Source: Bacillota bacterium
Lineage (GTDB): Bacteria; Bacillota_A; Clostridia; DSM-8532
NCBI GenBank assembly: GCA_023424865.1
Contig: JAFADM010000252.1
Span: 1 to 5,718, forward strand
DNA: 5,718 nucleotides
Direction of reading: 5' to 3'
Shown: positions 1 to 5,141 of the stretch, one piece after another
How positions within the stretch are numbered: the first letter of the stretch is position 1
Layout of the letters: every line of letters begins with the position of its first letter
Position numbers and translations under genes: made by a program
The notes under the pieces: model-generated
What the model was told of the DNA's origin: nothing
The model's database searches: none
What the model saw: only the letters and a program-made list of their open reading frames with translations

Positions 1-125
1 GCATCCTCCGTTTGTACCGGAGGTGTGCTTGAAACATCCGGATTACTGACCTGTGGCTGCGTTCCGCAGCCGCTCAGCAATGCCACTGTAAGCACCGATG
101 CGATTGTCTTTTTGACTATTTTCAT
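1..125 (-). CDS. Extracellular solute-binding lipoprotein of a sugar ABC importer (N-terminus only)
   Basis: The 41 visible codons begin MKIVKKTIASVLTVALLSGC: a basic start, a hydrophobic stretch and the lipobox LLSGC. Cys20 is therefore the predicted lipidated residue of a signal peptidase II substrate. After the cysteine comes a Pro/Ser/Thr/Gln-rich linker typical of membrane-tethered binding proteins. A ribosome binding site (AAAGGGGG on the minus strand, 133-140) lies 7 bases before the ATG at 123-125. The gene follows two LplB/LplC-type permease genes on the same strand after an 84-base gap, so it is most likely the family 1 (CUT1-type, LplA/YtcQ-like) binding protein that captures the sugar outside the cell and delivers it to the permeases. 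The rest runs off the left edge, so the ligand-binding domain is not seen. The lipoprotein call is firm; the binding-protein role rests on context. Confidence 0.85.
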   Translation of the reverse strand, partial: MKIVKKTIASVLTVALLSGCGTQPQVSNPDVSSTPPVQTED

Positions 126-196
126 AAATAGTCCCCCTTTTCATATTTGAGTAATTACTATAAATGCTTTTAACATTTTAATAGTCCCATAAGTAA

Positions 197-211
197 AGAC
201 AGCCCCTGTCT
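197..211 (-). other. Intercistronic hairpin at the permease stop codon
   Basis: On the minus strand AGACAG-GGG-CTGTCT forms a perfect 6-bp stem with a 3-base loop, and flanking GTAA/TTAC can extend it. It overlaps the TAG stop of the upstream permease (210-212) and lies before the binding-protein gene. No U-run follows, so it is not a standard terminator. Hairpins in this spot sometimes act as RNA-processing or stability elements that raise binding-protein expression over permease expression, but that role is inference. Confidence 0.35.
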
Positions 212-1085
212 ACCCCTTTACCGAACCAATCATAACACCTTTTACAAAGTATTTTTGCAAAAAGGGATAGAGTAAAAGAATAGGCAGTGTAGAAACGACG
301 ATGACGGCATACTTTATGGTTTCGGCTATCATGGCCTTGTCTTCCATGTCCGTATTCATCATCATGGCATCCATGCTGTTGCTGGTGAGAATTTCCCTTA
401 AGAAAAGCTGCAGCGGGTATTTTGTTCTGTCCCTCAGGTAAATGGCCGCGCTGAACCATGAATTCCAGTGGCCTACGCCGTAATACAGGACCAATACCGC
501 AATGGTAGGCAGGGTCAGCGGAAAAATGATTCGGAATAATATTTGCAGGTGGGTTGCCCCGTCAAGCTTTGCCGACTCCTCCAGACTGTCCGGAACAGCC
601 TTAATGGCAGTTCTTAGGATAATCATATTGGTTGTGCTGATTGCTCCGGGAATGATAAGTGAAAAAATGCTGTCATACAGGCCTAATTGTCTGATGTTTA
701 GAAAGGTGGGAATTAAGCCGCCTCCGAAATACATGGTAAAAACAATCATCAGCGTGATAGCACGGCCCAGAGCCAGGTTTTTTCTTGAAAGGCCGTAAGC
801 TGCCAGAAGGGTCATTAAAATGTTAAGACCCGTGCCCACCACCACGATGAAGATAGTATTTTTATACCCTACAAGAATATTGGGATTTTCAATAACGGCT
901 TTATAGGAATCCAGATTAAACCCAAGAGGCAAAAGCAGAATATCCTGATAGGCCATAAGCTCAAAGGGCTTGCTGAGGGAAGCCACCACCACATACCATA
1001 GCGGATAAATCATAATAACCATTAAAAACAGCATAAAAAGAATATTGAAAAAATTAAATACATTCTCTCCCCGACTTCGCTTCAT
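210..1085 (-). CDS. Carbohydrate ABC transporter permease, LplC/YtcP (MalG-like) type
   Basis: Inner-membrane permease, 291 residues, normal length for the family. It starts with a short basic tail (MKRSRGENVF), then a hydrophobic segment at about residues 11-35, with further membrane segments at about 74-98, 108-125, 138-158, 190-207 and 258-275. The cytoplasmic EAA loop that docks the ATPase is at 169-193 (EESAKLDGA, then the closing FPLTLP). The C-terminus QKYFVKGVMIGSVKG is typical of LplC/YtcP permeases. The start at 1083-1085 is chosen because AGGAGG (1093-1098) lies 7 bases upstream; an in-frame ATG six codons earlier (1101-1103) would have this ribosome binding site inside the coding region. 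The gene follows the LplB-like permease with 11 bases between, so the two are cotranscribed and form the heterodimeric channel. The substrate is not determined; the family carries oligosaccharides such as pectin or other plant-glycan fragments. Confidence 0.95.
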   Translation of the reverse strand: MKRSRGENVFNFFNILFMLFLMVIMIYPLWYVVVASLSKPFELMAYQDILLLPLGFNLDSYKAVIENPNILVGYKNTIFIVVVGTGLNILMTLLAAYGLSRKNLALGRAITLMIVFTMYFGGGLIPTFLNIRQLGLYDSIFSLIIPGAISTTNMIILRTAIKAVPDSLEESAKLDGATHLQILFRIIFPLTLPTIAVLVLYYGVGHWNSWFSAAIYLRDRTKYPLQLFLREILTSNSMDAMMMNTDMEDKAMIAETIKYAVIVVSTLPILLLYPFLQKYFVKGVMIGSVKG

Positions 1086-1092
1086 ACCGTTG

Positions 1093-1098
1093 CCTCCT
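1093..1098 (-). promoter_or_regulatory. Ribosome binding site that sets the start of the second permease
   Basis: AGGAGG on the minus strand, 7 bases before the ATG at 1083-1085. It overlaps the TAG stop codon (1097-1099) of the preceding permease, giving TAGGAGG. This favours coupled translation of the two subunits and argues against the earlier in-frame ATG at 1101-1103. Confidence 0.8.
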
Positions 1099-2002
1099 AC
1101 CACAAGCTTGTTTCGCTGACACGCGAGCTTATTTTGTTTACTAAAAACACCAGACCAAAGTTGACGATTGAATTGAATAATCCAACCGCTGTGCTATAGC
1201 TGAAGTTTCCCTCCAAAATACCCTTACGGTAGACAAAGGTTGAAATAACATCGGCTGTTTCATAGGTTGTCGGATTATACAGCAGCAATATTTTTTCGGA
1301 TCCCACGCTGAGTATGGTTCCGGTACGCATAATAAACATGATGATAATTGTGGGAACAATCGCGGGAATGGTGATATGTATGGTTTGCTTCCACCTTCCC
1401 GCCCCGTCTATACGGGCCGCTTCATAAAGCTCCTGATCCACACCGGTGAGGGCTGCCAGATAAATAATGCTTCCCCAGCCAACAGACTCCCATATGCCTG
1501 AAATAACGTACAGAGGGACAAACAGGCTTGGGTTTTGAAGCATGTTCTGGGTTTCGAATCCAAGATAGGAAATTAATATGTTTATGATGCCACCATCTTT
1601 TACAAAGTCTTTAAGCATGCCGCAGATAACAACCATGGATATAAAATGGGGCAAATAAACCGTTATCTGTGTTACTCTGGAAAACAGCTTGCTTCGAAGC
1701 TCGTTGAGCATAAGGGCAAGTAAAATGGGGGCCGGAAAACCAAACAAAATACTGGTCAGGCTAATAGATAGAGTATTGGTTAAAAGCCGCTGAAAATAAT
1801 AGCTTTTGAAAAAGCTAATGAAATGCTTGAAGCCCACCCAGTTTCCGCCGATAATGGAATCACCCGGACTGTAATTTTGAAATGCAATGAGTACGCCGTA
1901 CATTGGTTTATAACAAAACAGAAGATAATAAAGTACAACCGGAAAAAGAATAAAGTAGATCTCTTTATTTTTCTTCCAGTCTGTACGGAGCCAGTTTCCC
2001 AT
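1097..2002 (-). CDS. Carbohydrate ABC transporter permease, LplB/YteP (MalF-like) type
   Basis: Inner-membrane permease, 301 residues with the start used here. The N-terminus MGNWLRTDWKKNKEIYF leads into a first membrane segment at about 16-41 containing the YKPMYGVLIAFQNY signature of LplB-type permeases. More hydrophobic segments lie at about 72-98, 112-131, 160-185, 214-232 and 271-290. The EAA loop is at about 194-217 (YEAARIDGAGRW, then ITIPAIVP). It pairs with the next gene to form the channel of a CUT1-type importer; no ATPase gene is seen, as is usual for such operons that use a shared MsmX-like ATPase. The frame stays open for 98 codons upstream of 2002, but the start is placed at 2000-2002 because AGGGGG (2012-2017) precedes it by 9 bases and the length then matches the family. 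It is the first gene of the operon, divergent from the AraC regulator. Confidence 0.95.
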   Translation of the reverse strand: MGNWLRTDWKKNKEIYFILFPVVLYYLLFCYKPMYGVLIAFQNYSPGDSIIGGNWVGFKHFISFFKSYYFQRLLTNTLSISLTSILFGFPAPILLALMLNELRSKLFSRVTQITVYLPHFISMVVICGMLKDFVKDGGIINILISYLGFETQNMLQNPSLFVPLYVISGIWESVGWGSIIYLAALTGVDQELYEAARIDGAGRWKQTIHITIPAIVPTIIIMFIMRTGTILSVGSEKILLLYNPTTYETADVISTFVYRKGILEGNFSYSTAVGLFNSIVNFGLVFLVNKISSRVSETSLW

Positions 2003-2011
2003 GTTGCTCGT

Positions 2012-2017
2012 CCCCCT
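2012..2017 (-). promoter_or_regulatory. Ribosome binding site that sets the start of the first permease
   Basis: AGGGGG on the minus strand, 9 bases before the ATG at 2000-2002. It decides for the 301-residue product rather than a 399-residue version starting at 2296, whose extra N-terminus does not resemble the family. Confidence 0.75.
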
Positions 2018-2052
2018 AATCGCTTTCTTCCCGGCAAAGCAAACTCTCATTA

Positions 2053-2085
2053 CCGGAACTTTGTATACTGTATTCTGTATTCCGG
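2053..2085. repeat. Inverted repeat CCGGAA-N21-TTCCGG with an inner tandem CTGTATT repeat
   Basis: CCGGAA (2053-2058) and TTCCGG (2080-2085) are perfect inverted copies 21 bases apart, about 50-80 bases upstream of the first permease start. Inside are two back-to-back copies of CTGTATT (2068-2074 and 2075-2081). The arrangement could be an operator or a 5' leader hairpin, but each element is short enough to arise by chance. Confidence 0.3.
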
Positions 2086-2110
2086 CAGACAGCGGAATTA
2101 CATGAACCCA

Positions 2111-2139
2111 ATGGTAGCAAAAACCAAGCCCAAGGTAAA
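2111..2139 (-). promoter_or_regulatory. Candidate promoter of the importer operon
   Basis: On the minus strand TTTACC (2134-2139), a 17-base spacer and TACCAT (2111-2116) with a TG one base before the -10 match a sigma-A promoter at 4 of 6 positions in each box. The predicted start is near 2104, giving a leader of about 100 bases. A weak promoter would fit an operon that needs an activator. The extended -10 at 2187-2195 is a rival, so the choice is open. Confidence 0.3.
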
Positions 2140-2210
2140 CGGATATCTTACTTTTTGACGGGACATTAATTAGTGCTCCCAGAACCATTGTACCAGGCCG
2201 ATTCCAGACT

Positions 2211-2240
2211 TCAGGGACATCTTGTTTTTCATTGGGACAC
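2211..2240. promoter_or_regulatory. Candidate AraC-type operator: GGGACA direct repeats 20 bases apart
   Basis: TCAGGGACAT (2211-2220) and ATTGGGACAC (2231-2240) repeat the core GGGACA in the same orientation at a 20-base step, about two helical turns, which is the usual geometry of AraC-family half-sites. A third copy, CGGGACAT, begins at 2159. The sites lie upstream of both divergent transcription units. Binding is inference. Confidence 0.3.
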
Positions 2241-2264
2241 TTTTTTAAACAACACTTTATTGGC

Positions 2265-2293
2265 TTGTATCCCTTGTATAAATCCACTATAAT
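2265..2293 (+). promoter_or_regulatory. Likely promoter of the AraC regulator gene
   Basis: A perfect -10 TATAAT (2288-2293) is preceded, 17 bases upstream, by TTGTAT (2265-2270), a partial -35 match. Transcription would start near 2300, about 60 bases before the coding start. The weak -35 lies just downstream of the GGGACA repeats, so self-regulation is possible. Confidence 0.55.
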
Positions 2294-2361
2294 CATAGAA
2301 TGAATTATGGGTTTTACTGTTCGATTTACTATTTCAGGAATAGCTTCTCAAGAAGGGATTC

Positions 2362-4701
2362 ATGCCGATGTTTGAAAAACTGAAGAGCAAAAGTATTTTA
2401 CTGTCATGGCGGTTTTCTTATATTTTGTTTATTCTAATCTCGGTTTTAATTATAGCCGCCTTATATCTGGGAACAGTAAAAACCATAAAGAAAGAAATTA
2501 CTATCTCCAATGATTTGCTTTTGAACAATATGCAAAGTCAGGTGGACTCCATGATCCGAAGCTCCAAGCTTCTAAGCGATGAGATAGGATTAAATAAAGC
2601 CATTAACCGGCTTCAATACATGGCGGGGAATTATGACACCATAGATACCTACTCCATGTATGAGGCCTTTACAACACTTAAGAATTATTATCTGGTAAAT
2701 CCTGCTATAAAAAGTATTTATATTTATTACAAAAAGAACGATATCATCTTATCCAACAGCAGCATTAACAGTATTGAAAACTTCTACTCCATTTATTTTG
2801 GTGATTCCAATATTCCCTATGAGGACTGGGAAAAGATCTTTGTACAAAAATATGAGACGGCGGAATTCATGCTGGTTCCTTCAAATCACGATTATATTTT
2901 TCATCTTACCTCCTACCCGTTCATGTCAATCAATGACAATTACATGACTGTCATTCTTGAGCTTAACAAGGACAAGTTCTTTATTAAGATGGACGAATCC
3001 GCAAAGCTTAACAGCAGCAGCTTTTTTATGCTGAGCAGCAAAAACGAGGTGCTTCCCTTATCGCAAAACAATAACAGCCTGCTCAACGCCATTGACTATA
3101 ACGCTTTGTCGTGGAAGCCGGATTTTACCGTTCGCAGAATCGATAATACGAATATTGTTTTCTCCTATATTCCGTCAAAGGAAGCAACCTGGAAGTATGT
3201 GGTGGCCATGCCGGAAAAAATATTCTGGCAGCACTCCATTGATTTGCTGAAATTTACCGCCCTTGGGATACTGGCAGCAATTATTATCGGCAGTATCGCC
3301 ATGCACATCAGTGTAAGGTACAATTACAACCCTGTTCATGAGCTTCTGGCAAGCCTTGAAGAAAAATACGGCTACCGCTTTAATAAGAATTTAAATGAAT
3401 ACAGCTTTATAAAGCGCTCCTTTGATCACGTGGCCGACGAGCAGCACAAAAGCAAAATGCTTTTGGAAAATCAAAATAAGGCCTTAAACTCAGCCATTCT
3501 CGCCCGGCTCATAAAAGGAAACACAACTCATTTTACCAATATGAAGGATGTGCTGTACCGATCAAAGCTGGATATTGATTTTGAGAATTTTGTTGTGATC
3601 CTTTTTTATATCGAAGGTTTTGAAAGCTTTGACACAAACCTGTCCTCGGAGAAAAACCTGAATATCCTGGAGGAGTATTCCCTCTCCCAGTTTATTGTCA
3701 TGAATATTGCCGATGAGCTGATTTCAGCAAAGGCAAAGTTTATTTCAACGGAAGTGGACAACTTTATTGTTTACATAGTCAATAGTGAGCCTGACACTGC
3801 CGGAGAACCCCCTGAAAGTTTGATTGCTGTAACTGAGGAGATAAAGAATTACATTGATGAGCATTGTGACTTTGAAATTATGACCTCGGTAAGCAAGCCC
3901 TATCATGATTTATCTACCTTGTCGGACTGCTTTTATGAAGCTTTGGAAATCATTGAATATAAGCGGATTCTGGATAGTGACAGCAATACCGTTTATCAGG
4001 ATTTGAACAGCGGGGCTGCCAGTACGGAATTTTATTTTCCTCCCCAAAAGGAATACCTTTTGATGCAAGGGGTTAAGAATGACGACTTTGAGAATGTGAA
4101 GCTGATTATTGAGGATCTCTTCAAACAAAACATTGTAACCGGCAAGCCCATTTTGGAGCTTTATTATTGTGTTATGCTGTCCATATTAAGTACGCTTATA
4201 AAGACCATTTCGACTATGAAGAGCATTAACGCTCTGGATATTTTAGGGCATCTGGAAATTATCAAAAGAATGAAGCGCTGCAATACCTCTTCAAACATAA
4301 AGGCTGAAACCCTCTCCATCGCCGAATACATTATGAACGCCATTAAGGAGCTGGACAGTGCGGCAAGCTGTAAGCGAAACGGCAGGCTCACTGAGGAAAT
4401 TGCGGCCTTTGTGGAGGAGCACTATCACCAGTCGGAGCTATCCGTTACCTATATCGCCGAAGCCTTCAATCAGAATGCGGTGCAAATGTCGAAAATATTC
4501 CGAAACACCACTTCGGAAGCTCTTCCCGACTATATAAACAAATACCGGATTGAGCATGCCAAGGCTATTATGAAAAAAGGGTACAGCAATCTGGAGGAGC
4601 TGGCACATCAGGTTGGCTTCTGCAACACCAAAACCTTGACAAGGGCCTTTAAAAAATATGTAGGAACATCCCCGGGATGCTATAAAAGTACTATTGATTA
4701 A
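2362..4701 (+). CDS. Membrane-bound AraC-family transcriptional regulator, YtdP-like, with extracellular sensor domain
   Basis: One-component regulator of 779 residues. A short cytoplasmic tail leads to membrane segment 1 at about residues 18-39 (FSYILFILISVLIIAALYL). An extracellular region at about 40-292 is probably a Cache-like ligand sensor, and membrane segment 2 is at about 297-317. A cytoplasmic linker follows, including a stretch at about 373-500 (ARLIKGN, then FVVILFYIEG) like the degenerate GGDEF-like region of YesN/YtdP-type proteins. The C-terminal AraC domain (about 677-779) has two helix-turn-helix units: LSVTYIAEAF...MSKIFR and NLEELAHQVGF...LTRAFKKYVGTSP. The length matches B. 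subtilis YtdP (about 770). Divergent placement beside the importer implies it controls that operon in response to the sugar. AGAAGGG (2351-2357) is 4 bases from ATG 2362 and 10 from the in-frame ATG at 2368, so the start may be two codons later. The ligand is unknown. Confidence 0.93.
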   Translation: MPMFEKLKSKSILLSWRFSYILFILISVLIIAALYLGTVKTIKKEITISNDLLLNNMQSQVDSMIRSSKLLSDEIGLNKAINRLQYMAGNYDTIDTYSMYEAFTTLKNYYLVNPAIKSIYIYYKKNDIILSNSSINSIENFYSIYFGDSNIPYEDWEKIFVQKYETAEFMLVPSNHDYIFHLTSYPFMSINDNYMTVILELNKDKFFIKMDESAKLNSSSFFMLSSKNEVLPLSQNNNSLLNAIDYNALSWKPDFTVRRIDNTNIVFSYIPSKEATWKYVVAMPEKIFWQHSIDLLKFTALGILAAIIIGSIAMHISVRYNYNPVHELLASLEEKYGYRFNKNLNEYSFIKRSFDHVADEQHKSKMLLENQNKALNSAILARLIKGNTTHFTNMKDVLYRSKLDIDFENFVVILFYIEGFESFDTNLSSEKNLNILEEYSLSQFIVMNIADELISAKAKFISTEVDNFIVYIVNSEPDTAGEPPESLIAVTEEIKNYIDEHCDFEIMTSVSKPYHDLSTLSDCFYEALEIIEYKRILDSDSNTVYQDLNSGAASTEFYFPPQKEYLLMQGVKNDDFENVKLIIEDLFKQNIVTGKPILELYYCVMLSILSTLIKTISTMKSINALDILGHLEIIKRMKRCNTSSNIKAETLSIAEYIMNAIKELDSAASCKRNGRLTEEIAAFVEEHYHQSELSVTYIAEAFNQNAVQMSKIFRNTTSEALPDYINKYRIEHAKAIMKKGYSNLEELAHQVGFCNTKTLTRAFKKYVGTSPGCYKSTID

Positions 4702-4721
4702 CTTAAGTTCACTTTCTTACG

Positions 4722-4757
4722 GCCTATATGAAAAACCACCCGTTTTTTCATACAGGC
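4722..4757 (+). terminator. Hairpin downstream of the AraC regulator, possible terminator
   Basis: GCCTATATGAAAAA (4722-4735) and TTTTTCATACAGGC (4744-4757) pair over 14 positions with one A/C mismatch and a CCACCCGT loop. It starts 20 bases after the stop codon. The U-run is within the 3' arm and not after it, so it is not a textbook intrinsic terminator, but its place at the end of the regulator gene and before the thrS promoter makes a termination or 3'-end-protecting role likely. Confidence 0.5.
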
Positions 4758-4800
4758 TTGAAATTCATATGCGTTCCCCTGAAGATTTCCATAGTTCACG

Positions 4801-4830
4801 TTGACAATAAGAAGGAAAATAGGGCATAAT
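4801..4830 (+). promoter_or_regulatory. Promoter of the thrS T-box transcription unit
   Basis: A perfect -35 TTGACA (4801-4806) and CATAAT (4825-4830, 5 of 6) are separated by 18 bases. The predicted transcription start, near 4837, sits just before the T-box leader, giving a leader of about 305 bases. The near-consensus boxes fit constitutive initiation with control by leader termination. Confidence 0.75.
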
Positions 4831-4943
4831 TAAATAAATAAAGGAATTTGGCAGTGACGAGAAGAGTAAGTCAAAGCTTCTGCCCCAGAGAGAAAGCATC
4901 GGGATTCCCGGCTGAAATTGCTTTTTGCGGAAATTGACCCAAA

Positions 4944-4946
4944 ACC
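4944..4946 (+). promoter_or_regulatory. T-box specifier codon ACC (threonine)
   Basis: ACC lies five bases after the TTGAC arm of stem I, in a CCAAA-ACC-A context parallel to the CGAAA-GGC-A of the B. subtilis glyQS leader. It pairs with a GGU anticodon of tRNA-Thr. The next three bases plus two (4947-4949) are also ACC, so the amino-acid call holds in either register. Confidence 0.85.
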
Positions 4947-5067
4947 ACCTCCGAGCCGAAACGGTGATAACGTTAGAATCATACTTTGAGTGATCCGGCA
5001 GGATGCTTTGTTTTAATATAACGAAGCCTTTGTGCCGAATTAATGAGGGTGGAACCACGGGAGAATG

Positions 5068-5099
5068 CCTCTCGTCCCTTTTGGGACGGGAGGTTTTTT
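5068..5099 (+). terminator. Intrinsic terminator of the thrS T-box leader
   Basis: CCTCTCGTCCC (5068-5078) and GGGACGGGAGG (5083-5093) form an 11-bp GC-rich stem with one G-U pair and a TTTT loop, followed by six T (5094-5099). Its 5' arm is the same segment that forms the 3' arm of the antiterminator, so it forms when tRNA-Thr is charged. Confidence 0.95.
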
Positions 5100-5141
5100 G
5101 TTACCTGTTTTCAGCCCCTAAAGAATTGAGGAGGTAATACC

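Larger units (their letters stand above)
2003..2361. promoter_or_regulatory. Divergent control region between importer operon and AraC regulator
   Basis: This 359-base gap separates the start codons of two divergent units. It contains a good -10 for the regulator (TATAAT, 2288-2293), two weaker minus-strand promoter candidates for the importer (TTTACC-17-TACCAT at 2111-2139; an extended -10 TGGTACAAT at 2187-2195), three GGGACA repeats (2160-2165, 2214-2219, 2234-2239), a CCGGAA/TTCCGG inverted repeat (2053-2085) and a tandem CTGTATT repeat (2068-2081). The minus strand is open in the permease frame across most of it, but no ribosome binding site supports an upstream start. No separate gene is supported here. 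Confidence 0.7.
4837..5099 (+). promoter_or_regulatory. Threonine-specific T-box riboswitch (thrS leader)
   Basis: Class I T-box leader that binds tRNA-Thr and controls read-through into thrS. Stem I base: TTTGGC (4847-4852) pairs GCCGAA (4955-4960). AGTGA (4853-4857) faces GAGC (4953-4956), the kink-turn motif. Above the specifier loop GTCAA (4870-4874) pairs TTGAC (4934-4938), then TTCTGC (4878-4883) pairs GCGGAA (4928-4933). The AG-bulge AGAGAG (4887-4892) and the distal GGCTGAAA (4910-4917) are present. The specifier, by alignment with the loop layout of B. subtilis glyQS, is ACC (4944-4946), a threonine codon followed by the conserved purine. Stem III is CGGCA/TGCCG (4996-5000, 5033-5037) plus GCTTTGTT/AACGAAGC. 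The T-box AGGGTGGAACCACGG (5046-5060) carries the TGGAACC bulge. Antiterminator: AGGG (5046-5049) pairs CCCT (5076-5079), and ACGGGAG (5057-5063) pairs CTCTCGT (5069-5075). It excludes the terminator at 5068-5099. The transcript start is inferred from the promoter. Confidence 0.95.

Noticed and set aside
178..459. Minus-strand 93-codon open frame within the second permease
   Set aside because: It overlaps a clearly conserved permease in another frame and its translation is His/Gln-rich with no recognisable domain; a shadow frame.
2015..2029. Possible CcpA (cre) site, AAGAAAGCGATTAGG on the minus strand
   Set aside because: It has the AAGCG core but three mismatches to the cre consensus, including loss of the 3' half-site C; too weak to call, although catabolite repression would be plausible here.
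1823..2158. Plus-strand 111-codon open frame over the permease start and control region
   Set aside because: It lies antisense to the conserved N-terminus of the permease, and its product resembles no known family.
2264..2279. CTTGTAT direct repeat (2264-2270 and 2273-2279)
   Set aside because: Seven-base A/T-rich copies 9 bases apart overlap the -35/-10 spacer of the regulator promoter; chance is the simpler explanation.
2003..2296. 98-codon open extension upstream of the LplB-like permease
   Set aside because: It lacks a ribosome binding site at 2296, its residues do not resemble LplB N-termini, and the ATG at 2000-2002 has AGGGGG at good spacing and gives the usual family length.
4765..5058. 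Minus-strand 97-codon open frame across the thrS leader
   Set aside because: The region is fully explained by the T-box RNA structure on the plus strand.
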